The notes under the pieces: model-generated
What the model saw: the letters and a program-made list of their open reading frames with translations, nothing else
Databases searched by the model: none
Told to the model about the DNA's origin: nothing
Position numbers and translations under genes: made by a program
NCBI GenBank assembly: GCA_944385435.1
Contig: CALWXG010000023.1
Coordinates: 1 to 35,968 of the forward strand
Reading direction: 5' to 3'
Length of the DNA stretch: 35,968 nucleotides
Origin: an uncultured Oscillospiraceae bacterium
Lineage (GTDB): Bacteria > Bacillota > Clostridia > Oscillospirales > Oscillospiraceae
In this document: positions 22,882 through 30,286 of the stretch, one piece after another
Position numbering within the stretch: position 1 is the stretch's first letter
Layout: the number at the start of each line of letters is the position of its first letter

Positions 22882-24452
22882 TGTTCCGCCTCCTTAAACA
22901 GGGTATCCCGGGCAATGCCCGCGGGTTTGTCCTCATATTTATGGCTCAGGTCCAGGGAGCCGGTCATCATCAGGCCCAGCTCCTCCTTGGTGGTCTTGTC
23001 CGCGTGGACCACGCCCATCATCTTTCCGTGACACAGCACCATGATCTTGTCACACAGCGCCATCATCACGTCCAGATCTTCGCCTACAAACAGAATGCCC
23101 ACGCCGGACTGTTTCTGCTGGTTCAGAATGTCATAGATGGCGTAGGAGGAGTTGATGTCCAGTCCCCGCACCGGGTAGGCGGTGACGATCACGTTGGGGC
23201 CGGCCTTGATCTCCCGGCCCAGCAGCACCTTCTGTACGTTGCCGCCGGACAGACGGCGCACCGGGGTCTCAGTGGATGGTGTGACAATCTCCAGCTCCTC
23301 GATCACCCGCCGGGCCTCTTCCCTGCCCCGTTTCCGGTCCACGAAGGGACCATTGGACTGGCGGTAGCTCTTGAGCAGCATGTTGTCCGTGATGGACAGG
23401 GAGGGCGCCAGACCCATGCCCAACCGGTCCTCCGGGATAAAGGACATGGAAATGCCCTTATCCAGAATTTCCTTGGGGGAAAGCCCCACGATGTTGTCCC
23501 CCTTGTGGATCATCTGGCCCTGTTCAATGGGCCGCAGCCCCGCAATGGCCTCACACAGTTCCTTCTGTCCACAGCCGGCAATGCCGGCCACGCCCAGGAT
23601 CTCCCCGCCCCGGATGTAAAAGCTCACATGGTCGATGGCCACAGCTCCCTCGTCGCTGCGGATGGTGAGGTCCCGGATCTCCAGCAGCGGCCGGGTCTTC
23701 TCCACCACAGGCCGCTGGATGTTCAGATCCACCTTCCGGCCCACCATCCACTCGGTGAGCTCCTGCTCATTGGTGGAGGCGGTGTCCACGGTGGTGATAT
23801 ACTCCCCTTTCCGGAGAATGGTCACCCGGTCGGAGATCTCCAGCACTTCATTGAGTTTGTGGGTGATGATGATGATGGAGTGGCCCTCCGCCTTCATCTT
23901 CCGCAACACGGAGAACAGCTTCTCCGTCTCCTGCACCGTGAGCACGGCGGTGGGCTCGTCCAGAATGATAATCCTGGCCCCGTAGCACAGCACCTTCACA
24001 ATCTCCAGGGTCTGCTTTTCCGAAACGGCCATATTATAGACCCTTTTCCGGCTGTCGATCTCAAAGCCGAACTTCCTGGCCATCTCATCAATCCGGTCAT
24101 AGCGGCTGCGGCGCAGCACCGGGCCGCCCTCTTTTTCCCCCAGCCAGATGTTGTCCGCAGCCGTAAAGTTGTCCACCAGTTTGAAGTGCTGGTGCACCAT
24201 ACCGATCCCCAGCCGCTTGGCGTCCTCCGGCGCGTGAATGGACACCTGCTGGCCGTTCACATAGATGGATCCGCTGTCAGGGCGGTAAATGCCGGACAAC
24301 ATGTTCATCAGCGTGGTTTTGCCGGAACCATTCTCCCCCAGCAGGGCCAGGATTTCGCCCTCCCGCACATTCAGGGAGACATTGGAATTGGCTTTTACGC
24401 TGCCGAAGCTCTTACAGATGTCCTGCATCTCTACCGCATAGGTTGAAGCCAT
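22878..24452 (-). CDS. Nucleoside ABC transporter ATPase, two NBDs (NupO-like)
   Basis: A 524-residue protein made of two fused ABC domains in the RbsA/NupO arrangement. Domain 1 has a full Walker A (GENGSGKTT), Walker B with ILDEPTAVLT and H-loop IITHK. Domain 2 has a degenerate Walker A (GIAGCGQKEL), signature LSGGNVQK and a TAYPVRGLD segment in place of a normal Walker B/D-loop. One competent site plus one degenerate site is usual for this family. It would power uptake of purine nucleosides delivered by the lipoprotein at 24637-25908. GGAGG precedes the ATG. Confidence 0.94.
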   Translation of the reverse strand: MASTYAVEMQDICKSFGSVKANSNVSLNVREGEILALLGENGSGKTTLMNMLSGIYRPDSGSIYVNGQQVSIHAPEDAKRLGIGMVHQHFKLVDNFTAADNIWLGEKEGGPVLRRSRYDRIDEMARKFGFEIDSRKRVYNMAVSEKQTLEIVKVLCYGARIIILDEPTAVLTVQETEKLFSVLRKMKAEGHSIIIITHKLNEVLEISDRVTILRKGEYITTVDTASTNEQELTEWMVGRKVDLNIQRPVVEKTRPLLEIRDLTIRSDEGAVAIDHVSFYIRGGEILGVAGIAGCGQKELCEAIAGLRPIEQGQMIHKGDNIVGLSPKEILDKGISMSFIPEDRLGMGLAPSLSITDNMLLKSYRQSNGPFVDRKRGREEARRVIEELEIVTPSTETPVRRLSGGNVQKVLLGREIKAGPNVIVTAYPVRGLDINSSYAIYDILNQQKQSGVGILFVGEDLDVMMALCDKIMVLCHGKMMGVVHADKTTKEELGLMMTGSLDLSHKYEDKPAGIARDTLFKEAEQ

Positions 24453-24569
24453 GGCAAAGCCTCCTCTTCCTCTGTTTTATCTCTCTTTTCCCTGCCAGCT
24501 CATCCGGCCAACGGCGCTCTGCGCCGGGCATGGGCTGCCGCCAGACACTCTTTTCCCCGGGAAAAGCAG

Positions 24570-24599
24570 ACCCGGGCCGGCCGGCTGGCCGGCCCGGGT
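24570..24599 (-). promoter_or_regulatory. Strong intercistronic hairpin between binding protein and ATPase genes
   Basis: A perfect 13-bp stem, ACCCGGGCCGGCC with its complement, loop 4 nt, in the 184-base gap between the two genes. A second smaller hairpin (CTTTTCCC/GGGAAAAG type, about 24550-24566) follows on the minus strand with a short T-run between. Probably a partial terminator or 3' stabiliser that keeps the binding protein more abundant than the ATPase. Confidence 0.65.
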
Positions 24600-24636
24600 A
24601 TTGGGGCTGGTACTTAATTCAAAGGGGTGTCCTGCC

Positions 24637-25908
24637 TTAGTGGGCAATCACGCCCTCCACGTTGTAGTTCATCTCGCTCTTGATCACGCTGTCGGTGACG
24701 CTCTCGCCGCCAGCGGCCACGATCTCCGTGCCGTCGTTGGTCACCAGGGGGGCCTCGGTCTGGTTGATGGTGACGGTGCCGTCCTCGGCCACGTCATAGC
24801 TCAGCTTCACACCGGAGAAGACATCCCAGTCACCGGAGACAATGAGCTCCCGCACGGCGTCGATGATGGCCTGGGTGTTCTCCGCGCAATTCTCAGACAG
24901 GGGGCTGATGTCCACCAAGCCCTCGGCCAGGCCGGCGTAATAGGCGTTGGTGCCCAGGGCGCCCACGAAGTCACCGGCGGCGCCGCAGCTCATGGCAGTC
25001 TCCATGGCGGTCTTGTAGAACACATCCCAGTTCCAGATGGCGGCGGTGAGGTGGGCGGTGGGAGCCTGCGCGGTCATGTCGGAGTTGTAGCCGCAGCCGA
25101 ACACTTCCCGGTCAGCGGCCACCAGCTGAGGCTGGGCGGAGTCGCAGTGCTGGGCGATGACGCAGCAGTCATAGGTGTCCACCAGGGCCTCGGCAGCCTG
25201 GCGCTCCAGGGTCTCGTCGCCCCAGGTGTCAATCTGGTTCACATGGACCACCACGTCCGGGTTGACGGACTGGGCGCCCAGGGTGAAGGCGTTGATGCCG
25301 GAGCAGGTCTCGGCGTACTCGGTGTTGTAGGCGGCCACATAGCCCAGGTTATTATTGCCCAGTTCCAGGCTCTTCAGACCGGCGGCGATGCCGGTGAGGT
25401 AGCGGGCCTGATAGATGCGGCCGAAGTAGTTGACGAAGTTGGTCTCATTGCCCAGGTAGCCGGTGCCGTGGCAGAAGACGATGTCGGGGTACTCCTCCGC
25501 CTTCTGGGCCATGGCGTCGATGTAGCCGAAGGAGATGCCGAAGATGATGTTGGCGCCCTGGTTGGCCAGCTGGTCAATGGCATTGGACACCTGGGTCAGA
25601 TCCTCCGGCACGTTGTCCACGATGAGCAGCTGGGTGGCGGGGTCCAGGCCCAGCTCCTCCATGGCGGCAGTGATGCCCTTGTGGTGCTGGTAGGTGTAGC
25701 CGGCGGTGTCATTCTGGCCGTTGATATAGATGGCGCCCACCAGGAAATCGCCGGTGGCGCCGCCCTGGGGTTCCTCGCCCTGGGGCTCGTCGGGCTGCTG
25801 GGAGGTGCCTCCCTCGGGAGCCTGGCTCTCGTTTCCGGCAGGCTGTCCGCAGGCAGCCAGGCCCAGAACCAGCGCCAGAGCCATGATCAGTGCAAGCAGT
25901 TTTTTCAT
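24637..25908 (-). CDS. BMP-family substrate-binding lipoprotein (nucleoside type)
   Basis: A 423-residue lipoprotein: a hydrophobic signal with lipobox LAAC (Cys20), then a Pro/Glu/Gln/Gly linker. A PnrA/BMP periplasmic-binding fold follows (FLVGAIYINGQNDTAGYTYQHHKGI, NIIFGISFGYIDAMAQKAEEYPDI, GYVAAYNTEYAETCSGINAFTLG). Members of this family bind purine nucleosides, which suits the neighbours. AAGGAGG lies ten bases before the ATG. It follows xpt by 79 bp without a clear terminator. Confidence 0.93.
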   Translation of the reverse strand: MKKLLALIMALALVLGLAACGQPAGNESQAPEGGTSQQPDEPQGEEPQGGATGDFLVGAIYINGQNDTAGYTYQHHKGITAAMEELGLDPATQLLIVDNVPEDLTQVSNAIDQLANQGANIIFGISFGYIDAMAQKAEEYPDIVFCHGTGYLGNETNFVNYFGRIYQARYLTGIAAGLKSLELGNNNLGYVAAYNTEYAETCSGINAFTLGAQSVNPDVVVHVNQIDTWGDETLERQAAEALVDTYDCCVIAQHCDSAQPQLVAADREVFGCGYNSDMTAQAPTAHLTAAIWNWDVFYKTAMETAMSCGAAGDFVGALGTNAYYAGLAEGLVDISPLSENCAENTQAIIDAVRELIVSGDWDVFSGVKLSYDVAEDGTVTINQTEAPLVTNDGTEIVAAGGESVTDSVIKSEMNYNVEGVIAH

Positions 25909-25987
25909 GAAGATGATCCTCCTTACAAATGATTGCGTTTTCTTCTTTCATCTATCCCACTCGGCCCATGGGGCCGTTTGTGGCAAA

Positions 25988-26560
25988 TCAGCAGAACTCG
26001 ATTCCCTGTTCCGGGCTCATGGATTTCACCCGGGCCAGCGACTCCACCCGGATGCCCATGGACCGGATCAGATCCCCGCCGGGCTGGAACGCCTTTTCCA
26101 CTGCGATCCCGGCGCCGACCACGGTGGCCCCCGCCTGGCGGACCAGTTCGATCAGCCCTTTCAGCGCAGCGCCATTGGCCAGAAAGTCATCCAGGATGAG
26201 GACCCGGTCGGTGGGCCGCAGGAAACGCTTGGACACCATGATATCATAGACCTTTCCGTGGGTGAAGGACTCCACCTTGGCGGTGTACACATCTCCGGCG
26301 ATGTTTTTGCTCTTGCTCTTCTTTGCAAATACCACCGGCACATGGAAGGACTGGGCTGCAATGCAGGCGATGCCGATTCCGGAGGCCTCAATGGTCAGGA
26401 TCTTGTTGATGTCCTCGCCCTGATAGAGGCGGGCCCACTCTTCTCCCATCCTGGCAAACAGCTCCACATCCATCTGGTGGTTCAAAAAGCTGTCCACCTT
26501 GAGCACGTCGCCATCTTCTATAATGCCATCCTGTCGAATCCGGTCCTCCAGCAGCTTCAC
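25988..26560 (-). CDS. xpt: Xanthine phosphoribosyltransferase
   Basis: A 190-residue purine salvage enzyme converting xanthine plus PRPP to XMP. N-terminal EDRIRQDG...[15 protein letters not shown] is typical of Xpt, and the PRPP loop is [17 protein letters not shown] (about 125-141). It starts with GTG at 26560, with GAGGGG upstream. It is followed by the BMP lipoprotein gene in the same direction. The pair links uptake with base salvage. No purine (guanine) riboswitch signature was found upstream, unlike Bacillus xpt. Confidence 0.93.
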   Translation of the reverse strand: MKLLEDRIRQDGIIEDGDVLKVDSFLNHQMDVELFARMGEEWARLYQGEDINKILTIEASGIGIACIAAQSFHVPVVFAKKSKSKNIAGDVYTAKVESFTHGKVYDIMVSKRFLRPTDRVLILDDFLANGAALKGLIELVRQAGATVVGAGIAVEKAFQPGGDLIRSMGIRVESLARVKSMSPEQGIEFC

Positions 26561-26587
26561 CGCAATCCCCTCTTTTATCTCAAGTTT

Positions 26588-26656
26588 GCCTGGACGGGAG
26601 AAGTCTGCCGCTCCGTCCCCCCAGGCCTGTCCGTTTCCGGAGTCCTTTCTGACTCC
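26588..26656 (-). promoter_or_regulatory. Structured xpt leader
   Basis: Minus-strand leader with two hairpins: GGAGTC/GACTCC (26639-26656) and a longer arm closing with GCCTGG/CCAGGC (26588-26626), with an inner ACGGGAG/CTCCGT stem. No U-tract follows. Function unknown. It lacks the conserved loop sequences of the purine riboswitch. Confidence 0.35.
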
Positions 26657-26667
26657 CTTTGGAATAG

Positions 26668-26695
26668 ATTATTATTGTAACAAAAATCGAGGCAA
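26668..26695 (-). promoter_or_regulatory. Possible promoter of xpt
   Basis: Minus strand TTGCCT (26695-26690), 16 bp, AATAAT (26673-26668). The rest of the 336-base gap to noc, apart from the noc promoter, shows nothing I recognise. Confidence 0.45.
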
Positions 26696-26855
26696 TTTAC
26701 CACACTTATTTTTCACATATCTGCCACAACAATTCTGTATTCTCTGGTCAGAATTTCTTTTCCCCCCGTTGCGTCCCCGTCGCCGGCTCACCAGAGACCA
26801 AATTGGTTTTCCCGACCCGCCCCTCCTCACTTCGACGGGATACGCTTCTTCCCTA

Positions 26856-26864
26856 TGGTATAAT
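26856..26864 (+). promoter_or_regulatory. Extended -10 promoter of noc
   Basis: TGGTATAAT: perfect -10 with an upstream TG. No good -35 at the right distance. It lies 33 bp before the noc ATG. Confidence 0.6.
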
Positions 26865-26896
26865 TTTGGAAGATTCTAACACAAGGTGGCGTTTTT

Positions 26897-27685
26897 ATGG
26901 CCCTGTTTTTAAAATCCCCGAGGCGTCAGATCATGGAGCTCCCCATTGCCTCCATCTCTCCCAATCCGCATCAGCCCCGGAAGGTGTTCCGGGATGAGGA
27001 GTTGTCAGAATTGGCCCGTTCCATCGCCCAGCTTGGCATTCTCCAGCCGCTCTCCGTCCGCCGCGTCTCCACCGGCTGGGAATTGATCGCCGGCGAGCGC
27101 AGGCTGCGTGCCGCTCAGCTGGCCGGACTGACCACAGTCCCCTGCCTGGTGGTGGATGCGGATCCGGATACCTCTGCCCTTCTGGCTCTGGTGGAGAATA
27201 TCCAGCGGAAGGATCTCTCTGTCTGGGAGGAGGCACAGGCTCTGAAACAACTGATTGATCAATTTCATCTCTCCCAGGAGGAAGCTGCTCAACGGGTGGG
27301 AAAAAGCCAGTCGGCCGTGGCCAACAAACTGCGGCTGCTGAAGCTGCCTGCGGATGTGATCTCCTCGCTGCAGCAGGCCCAGCTGACTGAACGCCACGCC
27401 CGTGCCCTTCTGCGGCTGGAGTCCGCTGACCAGCAGAGGACCGCCGCACAGCACATCATCCGAAACCATCTGAATGTGGCGCAGACAGAACATTATGTGG
27501 ACAAGCTCTGTCAGAAGCCCTCTTCCCGGAAGGCGATTCCCATTTACCGCACCCGGGACGTACGTCTCTTTCTGAATACCGTCCAGCATGGCTTGGCACT
27601 GATGCAGTCCTCCGGCGTCGATGCCCACTGCGGCCGGGAGGAAACGGAGCACGAAATTACCCTTACCATACGAATTGCAAAATAA
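26897..27685 (+). CDS. noc: Nucleoid occlusion protein (ParB paralogue)
   Basis: A 262-residue ParB-family CTPase. It has the CTP-binding motifs GERRLRAA (67-74) and ENIQRKDL (100-107), then a helix-turn-helix at about 125-150. There it carries Gln138 and Lys144 in KSQSAVANKLRLLKLP. These match the residues that give Bacillus Noc its own binding-site specificity, whereas the second ParB here has Arg and Ala. The N-terminal MALFLKSPRR may act as the short membrane-targeting helix of Noc. Noc keeps the division ring off the nucleoid. AAGGTGG lies seven bases before the ATG. It is separated from parA by a terminator and three parS sites. Confidence 0.85.
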   Translation: MALFLKSPRRQIMELPIASISPNPHQPRKVFRDEELSELARSIAQLGILQPLSVRRVSTGWELIAGERRLRAAQLAGLTTVPCLVVDADPDTSALLALVENIQRKDLSVWEEAQALKQLIDQFHLSQEEAAQRVGKSQSAVANKLRLLKLPADVISSLQQAQLTERHARALLRLESADQQRTAAQHIIRNHLNVAQTEHYVDKLCQKPSSRKAIPIYRTRDVRLFLNTVQHGLALMQSSGVDAHCGREETEHEITLTIRIAK

Positions 27686-27692
27686 GGAATGT

Positions 27693-27725
27693 ACGCGGGT
27701 TTCCATCCGGAAGCCCGCGTTTCTT
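27693..27725 (+). terminator. Terminator after noc
   Basis: Twelve-bp stem 27693-27704 with 27709-27720 (one G-U), loop ATCC, then TTTCTT. It abuts the first parS site. Confidence 0.8.
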
Positions 27726-27740
27726 GTTTCACGTGAAACG
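27725..27740. promoter_or_regulatory. parS site 1
   Basis: TGTTTCACGTGAAACG: 15 of 16 bases of the parS consensus TGTTTCACGTGAAACA, the ParB centromere. Confidence 0.95.
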
Positions 27741-27761
27741 GTCCCTTCCCTCCCAAAAGGA

Positions 27762-27777
27762 TGTTTCACGTGAAACA
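27762..27777. promoter_or_regulatory. parS site 2
   Basis: TGTTTCACGTGAAACA: perfect palindromic parS. Confidence 0.97.
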
Positions 27778-27795
27778 CCCTTTTTTATTGCACAA

Positions 27796-27811
27796 CGTTT
27801 CACGTGAAACA
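27796..27811. promoter_or_regulatory. parS site 3
   Basis: CGTTTCACGTGAAACA: one mismatch, at the outer base. Sites 1, 2 and 3 are 37 and 34 bp apart. Confidence 0.95.
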
Positions 27812-27847
27812 ATGCGGTTTTTCTCTCATTCCCGCTCCGGAAAGTGG

Positions 27848-27876
27848 TTGCAATATACTTCAGAAATGGATATAAT
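27848..27876 (+). promoter_or_regulatory. Promoter of the parAB operon
   Basis: TTGCAA (27848-27853), 17 bp, TATAAT (27871-27876), 37 bp after the last parS, so bound ParB could affect it. Confidence 0.8.
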
Positions 27877-27942
27877 GAATACTGCGCAGCAAAGAGAAAC
27901 GTGATTCGCACGATGCGGTCTGAGAAAGGCGGGATTCTCCCC

Positions 27943-28710
27943 ATGGGCAAAACCATTGCGATTGTCAACCAAAAAGGCGGTGTGGGCAAGACCACAACCT
28001 GCGTGAACCTGGCTGCTGCCCTCACCGGGCTGGGTGCAAAGGTTCTTGTCTGCGACTTTGACCCCCAGGGAAACGCCACGTCTGGTTTTGGCATTGATAA
28101 AGCCCATTCTCCCAACATTTATGATGTAATCATGGGTCTGATTCCCCTTTCAAGATCCATTGTGGCAACAAAATGGGCCGATGTGGTCCCCTCCAACAAG
28201 TCTCTGTCCGGCGCCACCGTGGAGCTGATCTCCCTGGATCGCCGGGAATACCGTCTTCGGGATGCCATTGAGGAAGTGAAGGGCCGATACGATTTTGTAT
28301 TTATTGACTGCCCTCCCTCCCTGGAACTGCTCACGCTGGATGCGCTGTGTGCTGCGGATACCCTCCTGGTTCCGGTACAGTGTGAATACTATGCACTGGA
28401 GGGGCTCAGCGATCTGTTGTATACCGTCCGGCTGGCAAAGCGTTCCCTCAATCCCGCCCTGGAGCTGGAGGGCGTGCTCCTCACCATGTACGATGGGCGC
28501 ACAAACCTCTCCATGCAGGTGGCGGAGGAAGTCAAGCGCTATTTTCCCGGAAAGGTATATGCCTCTGTCATTCCCCGCAATGTCCGTCTCTCTGAAGCAC
28601 CCAGCCATGGAAAACCGGTGTCGGCCTACGACCGGCTCTCCCGGGGTGCGGATGCCTATGAGGCGATGGCCCGGGAATTCTATCGAAAGAACGGAGGAAA
28701 ATCCTTATAA
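27943..28710 (+). CDS. parA: Chromosome partitioning ATPase ParA (Soj)
   Basis: A 255-residue Walker-type ATPase with the deviant Walker A KGGVGKTT, VCDFDPQGNATSGFG, VFIDCPPSLELLTLDAL and the DNA-binding-side C-terminus (PRNVRLSEAPSHGKP). It moves ParB-parS complexes to segregate origins. In Bacillus it also affects DnaA. The ATG at 27943 (MGKTIAIVNQKGG) was chosen because it matches family N-termini. An earlier in-frame ATG at 27844 overlaps the promoter. The ribosome site is weak (AAAGGCGG). parB follows after 26 bp. Confidence 0.95.
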   Translation: MGKTIAIVNQKGGVGKTTTCVNLAAALTGLGAKVLVCDFDPQGNATSGFGIDKAHSPNIYDVIMGLIPLSRSIVATKWADVVPSNKSLSGATVELISLDRREYRLRDAIEEVKGRYDFVFIDCPPSLELLTLDALCAADTLLVPVQCEYYALEGLSDLLYTVRLAKRSLNPALELEGVLLTMYDGRTNLSMQVAEEVKRYFPGKVYASVIPRNVRLSEAPSHGKPVSAYDRLSRGADAYEAMAREFYRKNGGKSL

Positions 28711-28736
28711 ATATCAGAAAGGCAGGTTCTTAGTTC

Positions 28737-29630
28737 ATGGCAAAAGCCAAAGGTCTGGGCCGTGGTTTGGGTGCACTGATGGGCGACGCAGCACTTCAAA
28801 CCCAGGAATCCGGTTCTGTTTTTCTGCCGATATCGCAGGTGGAACCGGGATTGAATCAGCCCAGAAAGAGATTCGATGACCAGTCACTTTCCGATCTGGC
28901 TGACTCCATACGGGAACACGGCATTATTCAGCCGCTGACCGTCCGGCGCCTGTCCACCGGTTATTATCAGATCATTGCAGGTGAGCGGCGCTGGCGGGCG
29001 GCAAAGCTGGCCGGTTTGGCCGAGGTTCCCGCTGTCATCATCGAGGCGGATGACAAGAAGGTCATGGAGCTGGGTCTGATCGAAAATCTCCAGCGGGAGG
29101 ATCTAAACCCCATGGAGGAGGCCGAAGGCTATCTCCTGCTGCTGACCGATTACGGCATGACTCAGGAGGAAGTGGCCAAGCGGATGGGCAAATCCAGGCC
29201 CGCCATTGCCAACGCCCTGCGCCTCACCGCCCTCCCCCCTGCAGTGCGGGAGATGCTGGTGGAGGGCTCCCTCACTGCCGGGCACGGCCGAGCCGTGCTT
29301 ATGGTGGAGGGTGACACCGCCCAGGAGGCCTTTGCCCAGGAAATTGTCCGGCAGGGCCTCAGCGTCCGACAGGCTGAAGCTGCGGCGAAGAAATTCACGC
29401 TGGCCGCCCCTGCTCCCAAGAAGGCGCCGGCGGAGGACCCCAACCGGATCTACGTCCAGGCCGCAGAGCAATCCCTCTCAGGCAGGCTGGGCAGAAAAGT
29501 GACCATTTCAACGGGCAGAAAGAAAGGCCGGCTGGAGCTGGAGTTCTACAATATGGATGACCTGAATGCCCTTCTTGACCTTCTGAACACCCTCACACCT
29601 AAGAGCGAGGAGGGCGATTCAAATGGATGA
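28737..29630 (+). CDS. parB: Chromosome partitioning protein ParB (Spo0J)
   Basis: A 297-residue CTP-dependent clamp protein that loads at parS. MAKAKGLGRGLGAL, the ParA-contact start, is followed by GERRWRAA (82-89) and ENLQREDLNPMEEA (116-129). The helix-turn-helix is TQEEVAKRMGKSRPAIANAL, with Arg154 where Noc has Gln. A linker then leads to the C-terminal dimerisation domain, whose GRLELEFYNMDDLNALLDLL is typical. Its stop overlaps the next gene by eight bases. Four nearby parS sites are its expected targets. Confidence 0.95.
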   Translation: MAKAKGLGRGLGALMGDAALQTQESGSVFLPISQVEPGLNQPRKRFDDQSLSDLADSIREHGIIQPLTVRRLSTGYYQIIAGERRWRAAKLAGLAEVPAVIIEADDKKVMELGLIENLQREDLNPMEEAEGYLLLLTDYGMTQEEVAKRMGKSRPAIANALRLTALPPAVREMLVEGSLTAGHGRAVLMVEGDTAQEAFAQEIVRQGLSVRQAEAAAKKFTLAAPAPKKAPAEDPNRIYVQAAEQSLSGRLGRKVTISTGRKKGRLELEFYNMDDLNALLDLLNTLTPKSEEGDSNG

Positions 29631-30225
29631 TGAGAAAAAGCCGTCCAAACCGGACCAGGACTCCGGCAAAAATGATCCCCCGATCCAGCCTCAGAAGCGG
29701 CAGCAGTCCGTGATCATCTATCTGATCATACTCTTTGCCGCAGCCTTTCTTCTGCTGCTGATGGCCTACTTCATGCAGCAGCGCAATAACAACGCAATCA
29801 TCGGAAACCTGAAAGACTCCCTCACATCCTTCCAAACCATGGAGGAGCTGAGAGAGGAAAACCTGGCACTCCAGGAACGTCTGCAGGATGCACAGGAAGA
29901 GGCAACCGGACTTCAGGAGGAATATGAGGCTCTGATTCAGCAGTACGTCAATTCCAGCAATGAAGCAGAGCAGGCACAAACTCAAGTCGAGCTGAGCCAC
30001 GCTCTGTACAGCGCGGAATATCTCTTCCAACAGGAAGAGTTCCACCAGGCGGCGGAACAGATAGCCGCACTTCAGAGTCAGGATCTGACTCTGCTCAGCA
30101 CTGTCTCGGAAAACGGAGTGCCCTCTGAGGCCCAGCGCTATGAGACCCTGGCGGCGGAGCTGACGGAAGCCGGCTACCTGATCGATCAGGGAGGCCAGCT
30201 TCTGGTGGCGGAACCGGAAGAATAA
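29623..30225 (+). CDS. Membrane-anchored coiled-coil protein in the par operon, unknown function
   Basis: A 200-residue protein I cannot assign to a family. The first 27 residues are hydrophilic and charged (Lys, Asp, Pro, Gln). One transmembrane helix follows at about 29-50 (VIIYLIILFAAAFLLLLMAY). Then comes a long Glu/Gln-rich, heptad-like coiled coil (about 60-115) and a helical, TPR-like stretch (ALYSAEYLFQQEEFHQAAEQIAAL) outside the membrane. The start has AGGAGG upstream and overlaps the parB stop by eight bases, so it is translated with ParB. The context suggests a link with the membrane, division or the envelope, but this is inference. Confidence 0.8.
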   Translation: MDDEKKPSKPDQDSGKNDPPIQPQKRQQSVIIYLIILFAAAFLLLLMAYFMQQRNNNAIIGNLKDSLTSFQTMEELREENLALQERLQDAQEEATGLQEEYEALIQQYVNSSNEAEQAQTQVELSHALYSAEYLFQQEEFHQAAEQIAALQSQDLTLLSTVSENGVPSEAQRYETLAAELTEAGYLIDQGGQLLVAEPEE

Positions 30226-30232
30226 CCGTCTG

Positions 30233-30248
30233 TGTTTCACGTGAAACA
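30233..30248. promoter_or_regulatory. parS site 4
   Basis: TGTTTCACGTGAAACA, perfect parS, in the 61-bp gap before serS. ParB spreading here would cover parB and serS. Confidence 0.97.
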
Positions 30249-30286
30249 AGTCGAACGAAACTAAATTGTAAAGGTGAGAAACTGTC

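Noticed and set aside
24551-24567. Noc-binding-site-like CCCGGG element
   Set aside because: Compared with ATTTCCCGGGAAAT it has an extra base and mismatches. It is better explained as part of a hairpin after the lipoprotein gene.
26561-26700. Purine riboswitch upstream of xpt
   Set aside because: Looked for the conserved loop and core bases of the guanine/adenine aptamer on the minus strand and did not find them.
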